From the NCBI RefSeq assembly GCF_004138485.1, contig NZ_ML142848.1, forward strand, positions 1,710,640 to 1,774,639: a stretch of 64,000 nt of DNA, read 5' to 3'. This document shows, one piece after another, positions 27,564-36,722 of this stretch; the first letter of the stretch is position 1; the number at the start of each line of letters is the position of its first letter. The stretch is from Peristeroidobacter soli. Its GTDB lineage: Bacteria; Pseudomonadota; Gammaproteobacteria; Steroidobacterales; Steroidobacteraceae. The position numbers were made by a program, and so were the translations under genes. Under the pieces are notes generated by a model, which saw only the letters and a program-made list of their open reading frames with translations, had not been told where the DNA came from and made no database searches.

Positions 27564-28517
27564 TCAGTCGATGTACAGCGAGCTGACGCTCTCTTCGTCA
27601 CGGATGCGGCGCATCGTCTCCGCCAGCAGGCCCGCCACGCTCAACTGCCGGATCTTCTGGCAGTTGCGGGCATCCGGGCGCAACGGAATCGTGTCCGTCA
27701 CCACCAGCTCATCCAGCTGCGACTGCGAGATGCGGTCGATCGCCGGACCGGACAGCACCGCGTGGGTGATGTACGCCACGACCTTCTTCGCACCGTTCGC
27801 CTTCAACGCCTCGGCCGCGTGACACAGCGTGCCGGCGGTATCGACCAGGTCGTCGATCAGCACGCAGGTCTTGCCTTCGACCTCACCGATGATGTTCATC
27901 ACTTCGGATTCGTTCGGGCGCGGACGGCGCTTGTCGATGATGGCCAGCTCGGCGTCGTCCAGGCGCTTTGCCAGCGCTCGGGCGCGCACCACGCCACCGA
28001 CGTCCGGCGACACCACCATCAGGTTGTCGTACTTCTGCTTCCACGCATCGCCGAGCAACACCGGCGAGGCATACACGTTATCCACCGGGATATCGAAAAA
28101 TCCCTGGATCTGGTCGGCATGCAGATCGACCGTCAGCACCCGGTTCACACCGGCGCTGGCGATCATGTTCGCGACCAGCTTGGCCGTAATCGGCACTCGC
28201 ATCGCCCGAGGACGGCGGTCTTGCCGTGCATAGCCGAAGTAAGGAATCACAGCGGTGATGCGTGCGGCCGAAGCGCGGCGGCACGCATCGGTCATCACCA
28301 GCAATTCCATCAGGTGATCGTTGGCCGGAGAACAGGTCGGCTGCACGATGAAAACGTCGCGACCGCGGACGTTTTCCAGCAGCTCGACCGTGCACTCGCT
28401 GTCACTGAAGCGACTGACGCTGGCCCGGCCGAGCGGCACCATCAGGTGACGCGCGATCTCTTGGGCGAGCGGCTGATTGGCGTTGCCCGTAAACACCGCC
28501 ATCGTGGCACGATCCAT
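27564..28517 (-). CDS. prs: Ribose-phosphate pyrophosphokinase
   Basis: The 317-residue protein matches PRPP synthetase throughout: [14 protein letters not shown], the flexible-loop [10 protein letters not shown], the metal-binding [29 protein letters not shown] and the PRPP loop [14 protein letters not shown]. It makes PRPP from ribose 5-phosphate and ATP. A GGAG precedes the ATG at 28517; a second in-frame ATG lies at 28502. Its upstream region carries the tRNA-Gln 3' remnant that marks the island boundary. Confidence 0.97.
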   Translation of the reverse strand: MDRATMAVFTGNANQPLAQEIARHLMVPLGRASVSRFSDSECTVELLENVRGRDVFIVQPTCSPANDHLMELLVMTDACRRASAARITAVIPYFGYARQDRRPRAMRVPITAKLVANMIASAGVNRVLTVDLHADQIQGFFDIPVDNVYASPVLLGDAWKQKYDNLMVVSPDVGGVVRARALAKRLDDAELAIIDKRRPRPNESEVMNIIGEVEGKTCVLIDDLVDTAGTLCHAAEALKANGAKKVVAYITHAVLSGPAIDRISQSQLDELVVTDTIPLRPDARNCQKIRQLSVAGLLAETMRRIRDEESVSSLYID

Positions 28518-28542
28518 TCAACACTCCGACTGCAACTGCGAC

Positions 28543-28582
28543 TGGCTGGGGCGGAAGGTTCGAACCTCCGCATGGCGGGAGC
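28543..28582 (-). repeat. tRNA-Gln 3'-end remnant (island boundary, att-like)
   Basis: These 40 bases align with the 3' part of the intact tRNA-Gln at 43716-43756 with 37 of 41 columns identical (three substitutions, one gap). They include the CCA end, the acceptor strand and the T-arm with TTCGAAC. The 5' half of a tRNA is absent beyond it, so it cannot be a tRNA gene. It lies just upstream of prs, exactly where tRNA-Gln stands next to prs in related genomes. That is as expected for the original 3' end left behind after island insertion. Confidence 0.75.
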
Positions 28583-28976
28583 ACCCCGACAGGAGGACTA
28601 ACGGAATCAGTAACTTATTGATTCCACTCGCCTTTCAACCCCCTCCAGTCCCATCGACTCCCCATGGCTGGCACCAAAACTGGCAGCAGCGATAGCGGTG
28701 AACCAGTTAAAGCACACGGTCGAAAGCGGGGGCGCAATATACACGAATCCGGGCGGTCTGATGCTCCCCGCTTCAAGGATTTGTAAGGCCGGCCCCCTGT
28801 CGGAACGCCGCGGCCGGCTGCGGAAGGCATTGGCCTTCGGACAGGAGCGGGCATTACACTAAGCCCCTGTTCCCTGCCGGTGAAAACAATCCGACGATTC
28901 GAGGCAGACGACCTCATCCAAGAAGGACCGGTGGTCAAGGCTCTTGGGTCAGTCTCAACCACCTACCGAGGGCGCG
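28583..28976. other. Non-coding stretch at the left island edge
   Basis: No convincing gene is visible. It holds a GAATCA/TGATTC inverted repeat around 28604-28623, next to the tRNA remnant, and the leader of the CheB-CheR kinase gene. The prs promoter presumably lies in or beyond the remnant. Confidence 0.4.
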
Positions 28977-31900
28977 ATGAAGTCACCTATCGTCGGCGTT
29001 GGCGCCTCGGCCGGCGGATTGGAGGCAGTTTCCGAGCTTCTGGGAGGCCTGGCTTCACATCCGCGCCTGGCAATCATCGTCGTCCAGCACCTGGACCGCG
29101 CGCGTGACAGCCTGCTGCCAGAGATTCTGCGAGGGCGCACGACGCTGCCCGTCATCGAAGCCCGGGACGGGATGCCTGTCGCGCCCGATCATGTGTATGT
29201 CATTCCTCCCAATGCCACTTTGACGGTTGATGCGCGCGTGCTGAGGCTCTCGCCGCGCGCGGCCGCTGGAATACACATGCCGGTCGATGCCCTGTTTCGA
29301 TCGCTCGCAGAGGACTGCGGAGAAGCGGCGGTAGGCGTCGTTCTCTCCGGCGCCGATTCCGACGGATCGGCGGGCATGCAGGCCATAAAACACGCGGGCG
29401 GCATCACCTTCGCGCAGGATCCCAACACCGCCCGAGTGCCTGGGATGCCCCAGGCCGCCATCGAAACCGGATGTGTCGACTTCGTGCTTCCGGCTGGAGA
29501 GATTGCCTCTGAGTTGCAACGTCTCGCCGCGCACTCCTATCTCAGAGCTGCTGACGTTCCCGACGCTGGCACAGGAGAGAGCGAAGAGCGCGAAGGCGCG
29601 ACCGAGGCAGAACTGCTGCGTAGGATCTTTCGTCGGCTGCGGCTCACGCACGGAGTCGATTTCTCCGGGTACAAGTCCAGCACCTTGCGTCGCAGACTTG
29701 CACGGCGCATGGCCGTGCAGCGCATCGAAACGCTCACGGAATACACAGCATTCCTGGAGAACGACTCCGGAGAAGCCGCGGCGCTCTACCAGGACTTCTT
29801 GATCCGTGTGACCTCGTTCTTTCGCGATCCAGCCACCTTCACCGCGCTGACCGAGCACGTGTTCCCGCGCCTCGCCAGCGGGCGTTCTCCCAAAGAGCCG
29901 ATTCGGATCTGGGTGCCGGGTTGCGCGACCGGCGAGGAGGTTTATTCGATCGCCATCGCCTTGCTGGAGTATCTGGGCGATCTGTCGCCGCCGGCGGGGA
30001 TTCAGCTCTTCGGCACCGATATCAGCGAAGCCGCGCTCGAAAAATGCCGCGCGGGCGCCTATCCCGACTCCATCGCGCTCGATGTTTCCGCAGACCGGCT
30101 CCGTCGCTATTTCGTTCGGCAGAATTCTCACTACGTCATCGCGCGCTCCATCCGTGATTTATGTGTGTTTGCCCGGCAGGACATCACGCGAGACCCACCG
30201 TTCTCACGGCTCGATCTGGTGAGCTGCCGCAATGTGCTGATCTACCTCGGGGCTGCCGCCCAGGCCCGCATCATGCAGACCCTTCGATATGCTCTGCGAC
30301 CCAACGGTTTTCTTCTGCTCGGTCCGTCGGAGAGTATCGGGCAGGGGACAGAGCTGTTCGAGGCGGTCGACAAGCCACATCGGCTCTACAAGCCCGGGCC
30401 GATAGCGAGCTTCGCGGCTGCCGATCGCGCGCTCACCGGCATTCACGGTTCGATATCCGCGTCGTCGCAGCACCCAGCAGATCCGCTCATCGAGGCGGAG
30501 TCGGCCGTGCGCCATGCCGACCGACTGCTGCTCGCTCGCTACTCGCCCGCCGGCATCGTCGTCGACGATGCACTCAACATTTTGCAATTCCGCGGCGAGA
30601 CCGCGCCTTTCCTGGCGCCTGCAAGCGGGCCTCCCAGCCTGAACCTGCTCAGGATCGCGCGCCCGGAACTGCTGCTGACCGTTCCGCCCGCGATCGAGGA
30701 GGCGCGCGCGAGCGGGAAGGTTGCCCGCCGGGCAGGTTTGATCATCGAGGGGATCGGAGCGGTGAATGTCGAAGTGATTCCGCTGCGGCAGGCAGGCACT
30801 CTCGCCTGCTATCTGATCCTGCTGGAAAGCGAATCTTTCCGGACCGTTGGCCGGCGGGAGCGCTTGACCAGCACGACATCGCTCACGGAATCGGAGAAGG
30901 ACAAGCACCTCGCCGAGCTGGAGCGCGAGAACGTGGAGCTTCGTGAGTTCCTGCAGGCGACGATGGAGCAGCACGAGGCCGCCAAGGAGGAATTGAAGTC
31001 GGCGCATGAGGAGGTACTTTCGGCGAACGAGGAATTCCAGAGCACCAACGAAGAGCTGGAAACGTCGAAAGAGGAACTGCAGTCCGCGAACGAAGAGCTC
31101 ATTACGACCAACGACGAACTGCGGGAGCGCAATCGCGAGCTCGCCGTTCTCAACATGCAGCTGGCAAGTGCACAGCAGATGTCCGAGCGGGCGCACGCGT
31201 TGGCAGAGGCCATTGTGGAGACGGTGCGCGAGCCGCTCATCGTCCTCGACCCCGACCTGAACGTTCTGCGCACCAACAGGGCCTTCACCGCGCAGTTCGG
31301 CGTAACGGTCGAGGATATGAGAGGCCGGTCGCTCGATGTACTTGGCGTCGCGCTCGAGGACCAGACGCTGCACCAGCGCCTGTCCGCCATTCTCACCGAC
31401 GGGCCGACCTTCACCGACTTCGAGGTCGTCATGCCGCACGGTCGGGACGGCCGTCGCATCCTCTCGCTCAGCGCACGAAAGATCGCAGCAGACGCCAATC
31501 GCATCGAGCTCATCCTGCTGGCGATGGAGGATGTCACCGAGAAGAGCGCGCGAATCGAGATGGTGCGCAAGGAACTGGTGGAGTTACGACGCAACCTCGC
31601 TCATGCCGGTCGAGTCACGGCGCTTGGCGAGCTCGCCTCCGGCCTGGCTCACGAGCTTCGTCAGCCCCTGACCGCGATCCTGACCGATGCGCAGGCGGCG
31701 CAGATGCTGCTGCGTGGACCGGATCCCGATCTGGTGGACTTGCCGGAGATCCTCGGCGAAATAGTACGCGACGCGCAGCGTGCGGCGGGAGTGATCGACC
31801 GATTGGGCAAGATGCTGAAGCGTCGGCCGATGGCACTCGCACGAATGTCCGTGGAGGACTTGCTGAAAGATGTCACCTTGCTGGTCCACGGCGACACCGT

Positions 31901-32303
31901 GAGGCGAGGAATATCGCTGCAGACGAACCTCGGCTACCGCTCCATGTTCGTCCAGGGCGACAGAGTGCATTTGTCCCAGGTGCTGATCAACCTGATCATC
32001 AACGCGATGGACGCAGTCGACGGCCTCGATGACGCACGCCGCCGTGTCATCCTGCAGGCTCGCACCAACGCCGAGGGTTGGATCGAGATCGGCGTGTCGG
32101 ACGCTGGCCCCGGCGTTCCGCCTGAAGCGATGAAGAAGATCTTCGAGCCCTTCTTCACGACCAAATCCTCCGGGATGGGAATGGGATTGGCCATTTCTCG
32201 CACCATCATGGAAGCCCACGACGGCAGACTCTGGGCGGAGAACAACCCGGAGATTGGCGCAACCTTCTGGTGTGCGCTGCCCGCGTCCGCCGAGCAGGCG
32301 TGA
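28977..32303 (+). CDS. CheB-CheR-PAS-histidine kinase fusion protein
   Basis: The 1108-residue protein starts at the ATG at 28977, four bases after GAGGG. Domains in order: CheB methylesterase (GASAGGLEAV serine, VQHLDR histidine, SGADSDGSAG aspartate); CheR methyltransferase (TSFFRDPATF, VPGCATGEEVYS, CRNVLIYL); a PAS-like segment; a coiled coil of EEL/NEE repeats (about residues 650-735); a second PAS; and a HisKA/HATPase pair (SGLAHELRQPLTAIL, INLIINAMDAVDG, SDAGPGVPPEAMKKIFEPFF, GMGMGLAISR). No receiver domain and no chemotaxis or flagellar genes are nearby. It is more likely a general or stress signalling hub than a chemotaxis enzyme. Confidence 0.92.
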   Translation: MKSPIVGVGASAGGLEAVSELLGGLASHPRLAIIVVQHLDRARDSLLPEILRGRTTLPVIEARDGMPVAPDHVYVIPPNATLTVDARVLRLSPRAAAGIHMPVDALFRSLAEDCGEAAVGVVLSGADSDGSAGMQAIKHAGGITFAQDPNTARVPGMPQAAIETGCVDFVLPAGEIASELQRLAAHSYLRAADVPDAGTGESEEREGATEAELLRRIFRRLRLTHGVDFSGYKSSTLRRRLARRMAVQRIETLTEYTAFLENDSGEAAALYQDFLIRVTSFFRDPATFTALTEHVFPRLASGRSPKEPIRIWVPGCATGEEVYSIAIALLEYLGDLSPPAGIQLFGTDISEAALEKCRAGAYPDSIALDVSADRLRRYFVRQNSHYVIARSIRDLCVFARQDITRDPPFSRLDLVSCRNVLIYLGAAAQARIMQTLRYALRPNGFLLLGPSESIGQGTELFEAVDKPHRLYKPGPIASFAAADRALTGIHGSISASSQHPADPLIEAESAVRHADRLLLARYSPAGIVVDDALNILQFRGETAPFLAPASGPPSLNLLRIARPELLLTVPPAIEEARASGKVARRAGLIIEGIGAVNVEVIPLRQAGTLACYLILLESESFRTVGRRERLTSTTSLTESEKDKHLAELERENVELREFLQATMEQHEAAKEELKSAHEEVLSANEEFQSTNEELETSKEELQSANEELITTNDELRERNRELAVLNMQLASAQQMSERAHALAEAIVETVREPLIVLDPDLNVLRTNRAFTAQFGVTVEDMRGRSLDVLGVALEDQTLHQRLSAILTDGPTFTDFEVVMPHGRDGRRILSLSARKIAADANRIELILLAMEDVTEKSARIEMVRKELVELRRNLAHAGRVTALGELASGLAHELRQPLTAILTDAQAAQMLLRGPDPDLVDLPEILGEIVRDAQRAAGVIDRLGKMLKRRPMALARMSVEDLLKDVTLLVHGDTVRRGISLQTNLGYRSMFVQGDRVHLSQVLINLIINAMDAVDGLDDARRRVILQARTNAEGWIEIGVSDAGPGVPPEAMKKIFEPFFTTKSSGMGMGLAISRTIMEAHDGRLWAENNPEIGATFWCALPASAEQA

Positions 32304-32558
32304 AATACAGCCGCTGCCACGTGTCGTACGCGCCTCGTGCCGGGACGACAGCCATCACGCCTCGCTTCGGCCGCCTTTCGTGATCGCCCTGCTCGAGCAG
32401 AGGAAACAACTCCGTTTCTTCCCGTTGCCCCCTTCTGTTCTTTGGCTCGAGTAAACACATTGCGAGCAGGAACTTCGCTTCTTCCTGGTCGTTAGTCCGG
32501 CACACGGGAGGTTCTCCATGCGGTCATCTCGATCTCAGCCATCCGCGAGGATCTCTCC

Positions 32559-32951
32559 ATGCTCACACCATTTTCATTGTCGACCGCAGTGCTTGCCGGA
32601 ATCCTTACAGTCACCGCAGTGAATGCGCAGACGACCGAGTCGGCAACCAAGCACGCAGCCGCCGACAATACCAAGGCGAACGCGACAGACCGGAACACGG
32701 CTGCGAAAACGCCGGGCGATCAATCGAACGACAAGGACGCAATTGAAGTTACTGCCGGCATTCGCAGAGCCGTGCTGGACGACAAGTCGCTGTCGACTTC
32801 GGCGCACAACGTCAAGATCATGACTGACGGAGATGTCGTAACGCTGCGCGGCCCGGTGGAAAGCGCCGACGAGAAGAAGCGCGTCGAGGCGCTGGCGGTG
32901 AAAGTAGCGACAGGCAAGCAGGTGCGCAACGAAATTTCCGTTGCTCGCTGA
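32559..32951 (+). CDS. Exported BON-domain protein
   Basis: The 130-residue protein has a signal peptide ending near VNAQ, a low-complexity Thr/Ala/Lys/Asp linker and one C-terminal BON domain (VTAGIRRAVLDDKSLS, then VKIMTDGDVVTLRGPVESADEKKRVE). BON domains are associated with envelope stress proteins such as OsmY. It is followed 44 bases later by a stress-protein-like gene on the same strand, probably as an operon. Confidence 0.85.
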   Translation: MLTPFSLSTAVLAGILTVTAVNAQTTESATKHAAADNTKANATDRNTAAKTPGDQSNDKDAIEVTAGIRRAVLDDKSLSTSAHNVKIMTDGDVVTLRGPVESADEKKRVEALAVKVATGKQVRNEISVAR

Positions 32952-32995
32952 GCCGAAGCTGCCACCTGAATTTTCTCAATTATCGAGGATCATGT

Positions 32996-33694
32996 ATGAA
33001 GAACGCAGTCTATGGCATTGCCAACACCCCGCAGCAGGCCGAATCCATTGTCACCCGGCTTCAGTCGCTGGGTATTCAGACTTCCGACGTCTCGGTTCTT
33101 TTCCCGGACAAAGCAGGCACGCGAGACTTTGCCCATGAAAAGAACACCAAAGCTCCCGAAGGCGCGACCACCGGCGGACTCGCCGGCATGGGCGTCGGCG
33201 GTGCCTTGGGCCTGCTCGCGGGCATCGGCGCGCTAGCCATTCCCGGCGTCGGTCCTCTGATAGCGGCCGGTCCCATCATGGCAGCCCTCAGCGGCGCAGC
33301 CGTTGGCGGAGCAACGGGCGGCCTCATCGGCGCCCTGGTCGGACTGGGCATTCCGGAATTGGAGGCCAAGCAATACGAAGGGAAGGTTCGAGCAGGCAAC
33401 ATTCTGATTTCGGTGCACACGGAGAATAGCGAGCAGCGTTCGCGCGTCAGGCAGGCGCTCGAGGAAGCCGGTGCTACGGACGTAAGCTCCACAAGTGAAG
33501 CCAGCGTCCCCAAGGACTCGAGCAAAAAATCGCGCGTCTCTGAAAGAGTCGTCAAGCCGGAGTTCAAAGGCGAGGTGACGCGGGGAGCCAGCGACACGAG
33601 CGATATCCGTGCTGACGAAGTGGATGGCGCGCGCGAGCCTGCAACTGGCGACCGCTCGGCTATTCCGACGAGCCCGACTCGACGCCCGCTGTAA
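32996..33694 (+). CDS. Glycine-zipper membrane stress protein (GSP17M/DUF1269-like)
   Basis: The 232-residue protein starts with KNAVYGIANTPQQAESIVTRLQSLGI, like the general-stress-protein 17M-type fold. A glycine-rich hydrophobic hairpin follows (GGLAGMGVGGALGLLAGIGALAIPGVGPLIAAGP and GAAVGGATGGLIGALVGLGIP, about residues 58-120), then EAKQYEGKVRAGNILISVH and a charged tail. Related proteins are found in stress clusters with BON proteins. A GAGGATC lies before the ATG. The biochemical function is unknown. Confidence 0.75.
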   Translation: MKNAVYGIANTPQQAESIVTRLQSLGIQTSDVSVLFPDKAGTRDFAHEKNTKAPEGATTGGLAGMGVGGALGLLAGIGALAIPGVGPLIAAGPIMAALSGAAVGGATGGLIGALVGLGIPELEAKQYEGKVRAGNILISVHTENSEQRSRVRQALEEAGATDVSSTSEASVPKDSSKKSRVSERVVKPEFKGEVTRGASDTSDIRADEVDGAREPATGDRSAIPTSPTRRPL

Positions 33695-33763
33695 CACAGC
33701 AGCGTAACCAGGTCGGAGCGCCAGCGGCGGCGCTCCGACTGCAAGTTAAAATGGATGTTCCGA

Positions 33764-33920
33764 TTACTTGAGTTGCATGCCGTTCTTGACGGAGGTCACG
33801 CCGTTGACGTTGCGCCACTTTGATTGCTGCGTCCATATCCTCGCGTGAGCTCACGAAGCCGCTCAGTTGCACCACACCCTTGAACGTTTCGACGTTGATC
33901 TCGGCAACGCGCTGATCACC
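33764..33920 (-). pseudogene. BON-domain protein remnant, frameshifted
   Basis: On the minus strand one frame reads VAEINVETFKGVVQLSGFVSSREDMDAAIKVA, and another completes the domain as VNGVTSVKNGMQLK and a stop at 33764. The BON consensus would be restored by two extra bases near 33808 (GTGGCG-CGC-AAC-GTC), so a 2-base deletion has broken the frame. The N-terminal part and signal peptide are missing as well. The rest of the 33695-34104 gap holds only the promoter region of the desaturase gene. Confidence 0.75.
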
Positions 33921-34026
33921 AAACCAATGCCGCTATCGAGGCTGTACGAGGTACTGGCAGCGTATTTCAACGCGCAGCGTACGCAGTGAGAGCCATTTCA
34001 GCGTCGGGTGCTTGAACAATCCGGCA

Positions 34027-34047
34027 TATGTGCGCCACCGCACCGAG
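34027..34047. promoter_or_regulatory. Dyad motif TATGTGCGCC-A-CCGCACCGAG (copy 1)
   Basis: This 21-base motif contains GTGCG/CGCAC arms with a 4-base spacer and lies 57 bases before the desaturase ATG. A second copy (one substitution in 21) lies at 38027 before the DUF4398 gene. It may be an operator for one of the Crp/Fnr-type regulators of the island. Confidence 0.45.
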
Positions 34048-34104
34048 GCAGCGGGGGCATCGGCCCATCCTCGATAGCGACGCAACCAACGTTGACCTAT
34101 CTGT

Positions 34105-35163
34105 ATGGGATCTCTGCGAGAGCCGCCAGTATCCACCGCCGACTTGAAAGACGTGCTCGTGGCACATCAGAACGCCTCCACGAAGCGCGCGCTATGGCAG
34201 GTCGCGAACACCTTCCTGCCGTACTTTCTTTTGTGGCTGGCGATGTACTGGGCACTGGAGGTGTCGCTGTGGCTTACCGTGCCGCTCGCCGTCCTCTCCG
34301 GTGTGTTGCTGGTGCGCATTTTCATCATTTTCCATGACTGCACACACGGTTCCTACTTTCGTTCCCGGCGCGCGAACGACATTGTCGGTTTCATCGCCGG
34401 CGCCTTGACCTTCAGTCCGTACCAGCACTGGCGCTGGGAGCATTCCATACATCACGGCAGTTCCGGGAATCTCGACCGGCGCGGGACCGGCGACATCTGG
34501 ACCATGACGGTCGAGGAGTATCTGGGCGCGTCGCGTCAGCAACGTATTCTGTATGGGCTGGCGCGCAATCCACTGGTGCTGTTCGTATTCGCGCCGCTGT
34601 TCGTCTTCGTGATCAAGCAGCGCTTTGCGTCCGGGAATGCGCAACGGCGACAACGCCACTCGGTGTGGTGGCTGAACGTGACGCTGCTGATCAGCACAAC
34701 ACTACTCAGCTCGATATTCGGCCTGGCCGGGTACCTGCTCATTCAATCGATCGCCATGACGGTGGCGGGCGCGACCGGCCTGTGGCTCTTCTATGTCCAG
34801 CATCAGTTCCAAGGCGTCTACTGGGAACGCAACGATAAGTGGGACTACACGGCGGCCGCGCTGCGCGGCAGCTCCTACTACAAGCTGCCGAAGGTGCTGC
34901 AATGGATCTCCGGGAACATCGGCTTTCATCATATCCACCATCTCAGTCCGCGCATTCCCAATTACAACTTGCAGAAGTGTCATGAGAGCGACCCGCGATT
35001 CGCAGCGGTCACGTCGCTGTCGCTGCTGTCGAGCCTGCAGTCGCTGAAATTCCGCTTTTGGGACGAGCAGACGAAGGAGCTCGTCGGCTATGCGCACATT
35101 CGCAAGCTGCAAGCAGACCGGCGCGCGGACGGCCAGCCGGGCGACGCACGTCCAGCCACTTGA
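34105..35163 (+). CDS. Membrane fatty acid desaturase
   Basis: The 352-residue protein has several hydrophobic segments and the three His boxes of membrane desaturases: HDCTH (about residue 83), HSIHH (about 115) and HHIHH (about 275). These bind the di-iron centre that puts double bonds into acyl chains. The spacing fits DesA/delta-12-type acyl-lipid desaturases. It converges with the Crp-type gene (stop codons 1 base apart). Cold or envelope stress control is plausible from the neighbours but not shown. Confidence 0.9.
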   Translation: MGSLREPPVSTADLKDVLVAHQNASTKRALWQVANTFLPYFLLWLAMYWALEVSLWLTVPLAVLSGVLLVRIFIIFHDCTHGSYFRSRRANDIVGFIAGALTFSPYQHWRWEHSIHHGSSGNLDRRGTGDIWTMTVEEYLGASRQQRILYGLARNPLVLFVFAPLFVFVIKQRFASGNAQRRQRHSVWWLNVTLLISTTLLSSIFGLAGYLLIQSIAMTVAGATGLWLFYVQHQFQGVYWERNDKWDYTAAALRGSSYYKLPKVLQWISGNIGFHHIHHLSPRIPNYNLQKCHESDPRFAAVTSLSLLSSLQSLKFRFWDEQTKELVGYAHIRKLQADRRADGQPGDARPAT

Positions 35164-35164
35164 A

Positions 35165-35887
35165 TCAATAATACTGAGTAATGGCCGGCAGCAGCCGGTC
35201 GAATTCCTTCTTGACCACGGCATAGCATTCGCAGGTCCGTGCCTCCAGGCCCGCGCGATCGAGCACCTTGATACGGCCACGGCTGTATTTGATCAGTCCG
35301 GCGCTTTGCAGATGACCTGCTGCCTCCGTCACGCCTTCACGACGCACGCCCAACATATTGGCGATCAATTCCTGGGTCATCACCAGCTCGTTGCCGACCA
35401 GACGATCCAGGCTCAGCAACAGCCAGCGGCACAGTTGCTGGTCGACCGAGTGATGTCGATTGCACACCGCGGTTTGCGCCATTTGTGTCAGCAGCGCCTG
35501 CGTGTACCTCAGCAGCACATGCTGCATGGGTCCACCGAGTGTGAATTCTTCCTTGAGAAACTTGCCTTGCCATCGATAGGCGTAGCCGGCACTCTGCACC
35601 ACCGCCCGGCTCGGAGTGGTTTCGCCGCCCATGAAGAGCGACACGCCGATGATCCCTTCGTTGCCGACCACGGCAATTTCCACTGAGGAACCGTCCGCCA
35701 ACGTATAAAGGAGCGAAACGATCGCAGTGGTGGGAAAGTACACGGCCCGCTGATGGCTGCCGGATTCATACAAGGCTTCTCCCAGCGGCAACTCCACCAG
35801 TTTCAGCCTTTTGCTCACGCGCTCCAGATCCTCCGCCGGCAACGCAGCCAGAAGATAATTCTGACGAGGATCGTGAGCTGCCGTCAT
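35165..35887 (-). CDS. Crp/Fnr-family transcriptional regulator
   Basis: The 240-residue protein has a cyclic-nucleotide-type beta barrel (residues about 15-120, with VYFPTTAIVSLLYTLADGSSVEIAVVGNEGIIG) and a C-terminal winged helix (MTQELIANMLGVRREGVTEAAGHL). No FNR-type N-terminal cysteine cluster is present, so it should not bind a 4Fe-4S centre. The C-terminal LEARTCECY motif is shared in form (CxCY) with the second Crp-like protein at 37107. It is transcribed leftward. Confidence 0.9.
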   Translation of the reverse strand: MTAAHDPRQNYLLAALPAEDLERVSKRLKLVELPLGEALYESGSHQRAVYFPTTAIVSLLYTLADGSSVEIAVVGNEGIIGVSLFMGGETTPSRAVVQSAGYAYRWQGKFLKEEFTLGGPMQHVLLRYTQALLTQMAQTAVCNRHHSVDQQLCRWLLLSLDRLVGNELVMTQELIANMLGVRREGVTEAAGHLQSAGLIKYSRGRIKVLDRAGLEARTCECYAVVKKEFDRLLPAITQYY

Positions 35888-35985
35888 CGAGAGGGCCCGA
35901 GCATAGTTGAGTTCCGCGCCACCCGTTTATGTTCGGTATCGTACACAACTTCACGTCGGCGCAGCAGCGAATTGCGAGGCGAGGC

Positions 35986-36001
35986 GTAAGTTGCAACTTA
36001 C
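35986..36001. promoter_or_regulatory. 16-base perfect palindrome upstream of the Crp-type gene
   Basis: GTAAGTTGCAACTTAC lies about 100 bases before the start of the leftward Crp/Fnr-type gene and 10 bases beyond the stop of the PAS gene. Crp/Fnr proteins bind palindromes of about this length, so autoregulation is a reasonable guess; a terminator for the PAS gene is the alternative. Confidence 0.45.
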
Positions 36002-36010
36002 AAGTGCAAT

Positions 36011-36559
36011 TTATGTTGGCGCGCTCGCCACATAGCTGAATCCCTGCACTCGCCCGTCTCGAAGCACCACCGGCTCGATGTCGAAAGTTCCCCAGTACGG
36101 GCTTGCTCCGTCAGGCCGGCGTCGCCAGGCTTGCCGCGCGATGCGGCCATCGATCACCGCCGCACGCAAATCGCGATAGGGTTGTCGTCTTGCAACTTCC
36201 TCGGAGACGTAGAACAGGGACATATGGCGATCCACGACTTCCTCGGAGGCGTAATCGCGTCCATTCGGGCTGCCGTACCAGCACACCACGATTCCCGTCT
36301 CGTCCAGCATGGCCAGCGAGCTCGATTGCGCACGCGCGGTCATCGCCGTGTGCAGCCGTGCGCCGCGTTTCAACAACGCTCGTCGTCGCCACAATCGAAT
36401 CCTCTCGGAGCGGCGGTCAGCGGGCCTGGCCAGATCCCACTTCGATATCGACAACGATGACCAACCCGCCTGCGAGTCACCGTTGCCCTCCGCACGGGCC
36501 GACATCAGATCGGGCTGCACATCTGTAGCGATTGGGACAATGTCCCGATTGAATTTCAT
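36011..36559 (-). CDS. PAS-domain protein
   Basis: The start at 36559 is chosen for its strong AGGAGGAG ribosome site six bases upstream; the product has 182 residues. Residues about 85-180 form a PAS fold (GIVVCWYGSPNGRDYASEEVVDRHM, then the RRPDGASPYWGTFDIEPVVLRDGRVQGFSYVA core). The N-terminal half is Arg-rich and unassigned. There is no kinase or output domain, so it may be a stand-alone sensor or a piece of a larger kinase. It is most similar in style to PAS modules of histidine kinases. Confidence 0.7.
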   Translation of the reverse strand: MKFNRDIVPIATDVQPDLMSARAEGNGDSQAGWSSLSISKWDLARPADRRSERIRLWRRRALLKRGARLHTAMTARAQSSSLAMLDETGIVVCWYGSPNGRDYASEEVVDRHMSLFYVSEEVARRQPYRDLRAAVIDGRIARQAWRRRPDGASPYWGTFDIEPVVLRDGRVQGFSYVASAPT

Positions 36560-36722
36560 ATGCTCCTCCTGCCGCGTACTGTGCGCTGGCGACCTCTCTC
36601 GATCAGTGCGCTGGCGAACATTGCACATTGACGGCCCGGTTGCGGTACATGCTGTGCTCAGCATCGCGAATGATGAACGTCTTGCGATTCCCGTGCGAAC
36701 CGCCAGCCAACAAAAGGTCAGC

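Noticed and set aside
28543-28582. A second functional tRNA-Gln gene beside prs
   Set aside because: Only the 3' part is present; no D-arm or anticodon arm can be formed from the sequence further upstream on the minus strand.
27339-28601. 420-codon open frame on the plus strand
   Set aside because: It is antisense to prs and runs through the prs-rplY leader; no protein-family similarity is visible.
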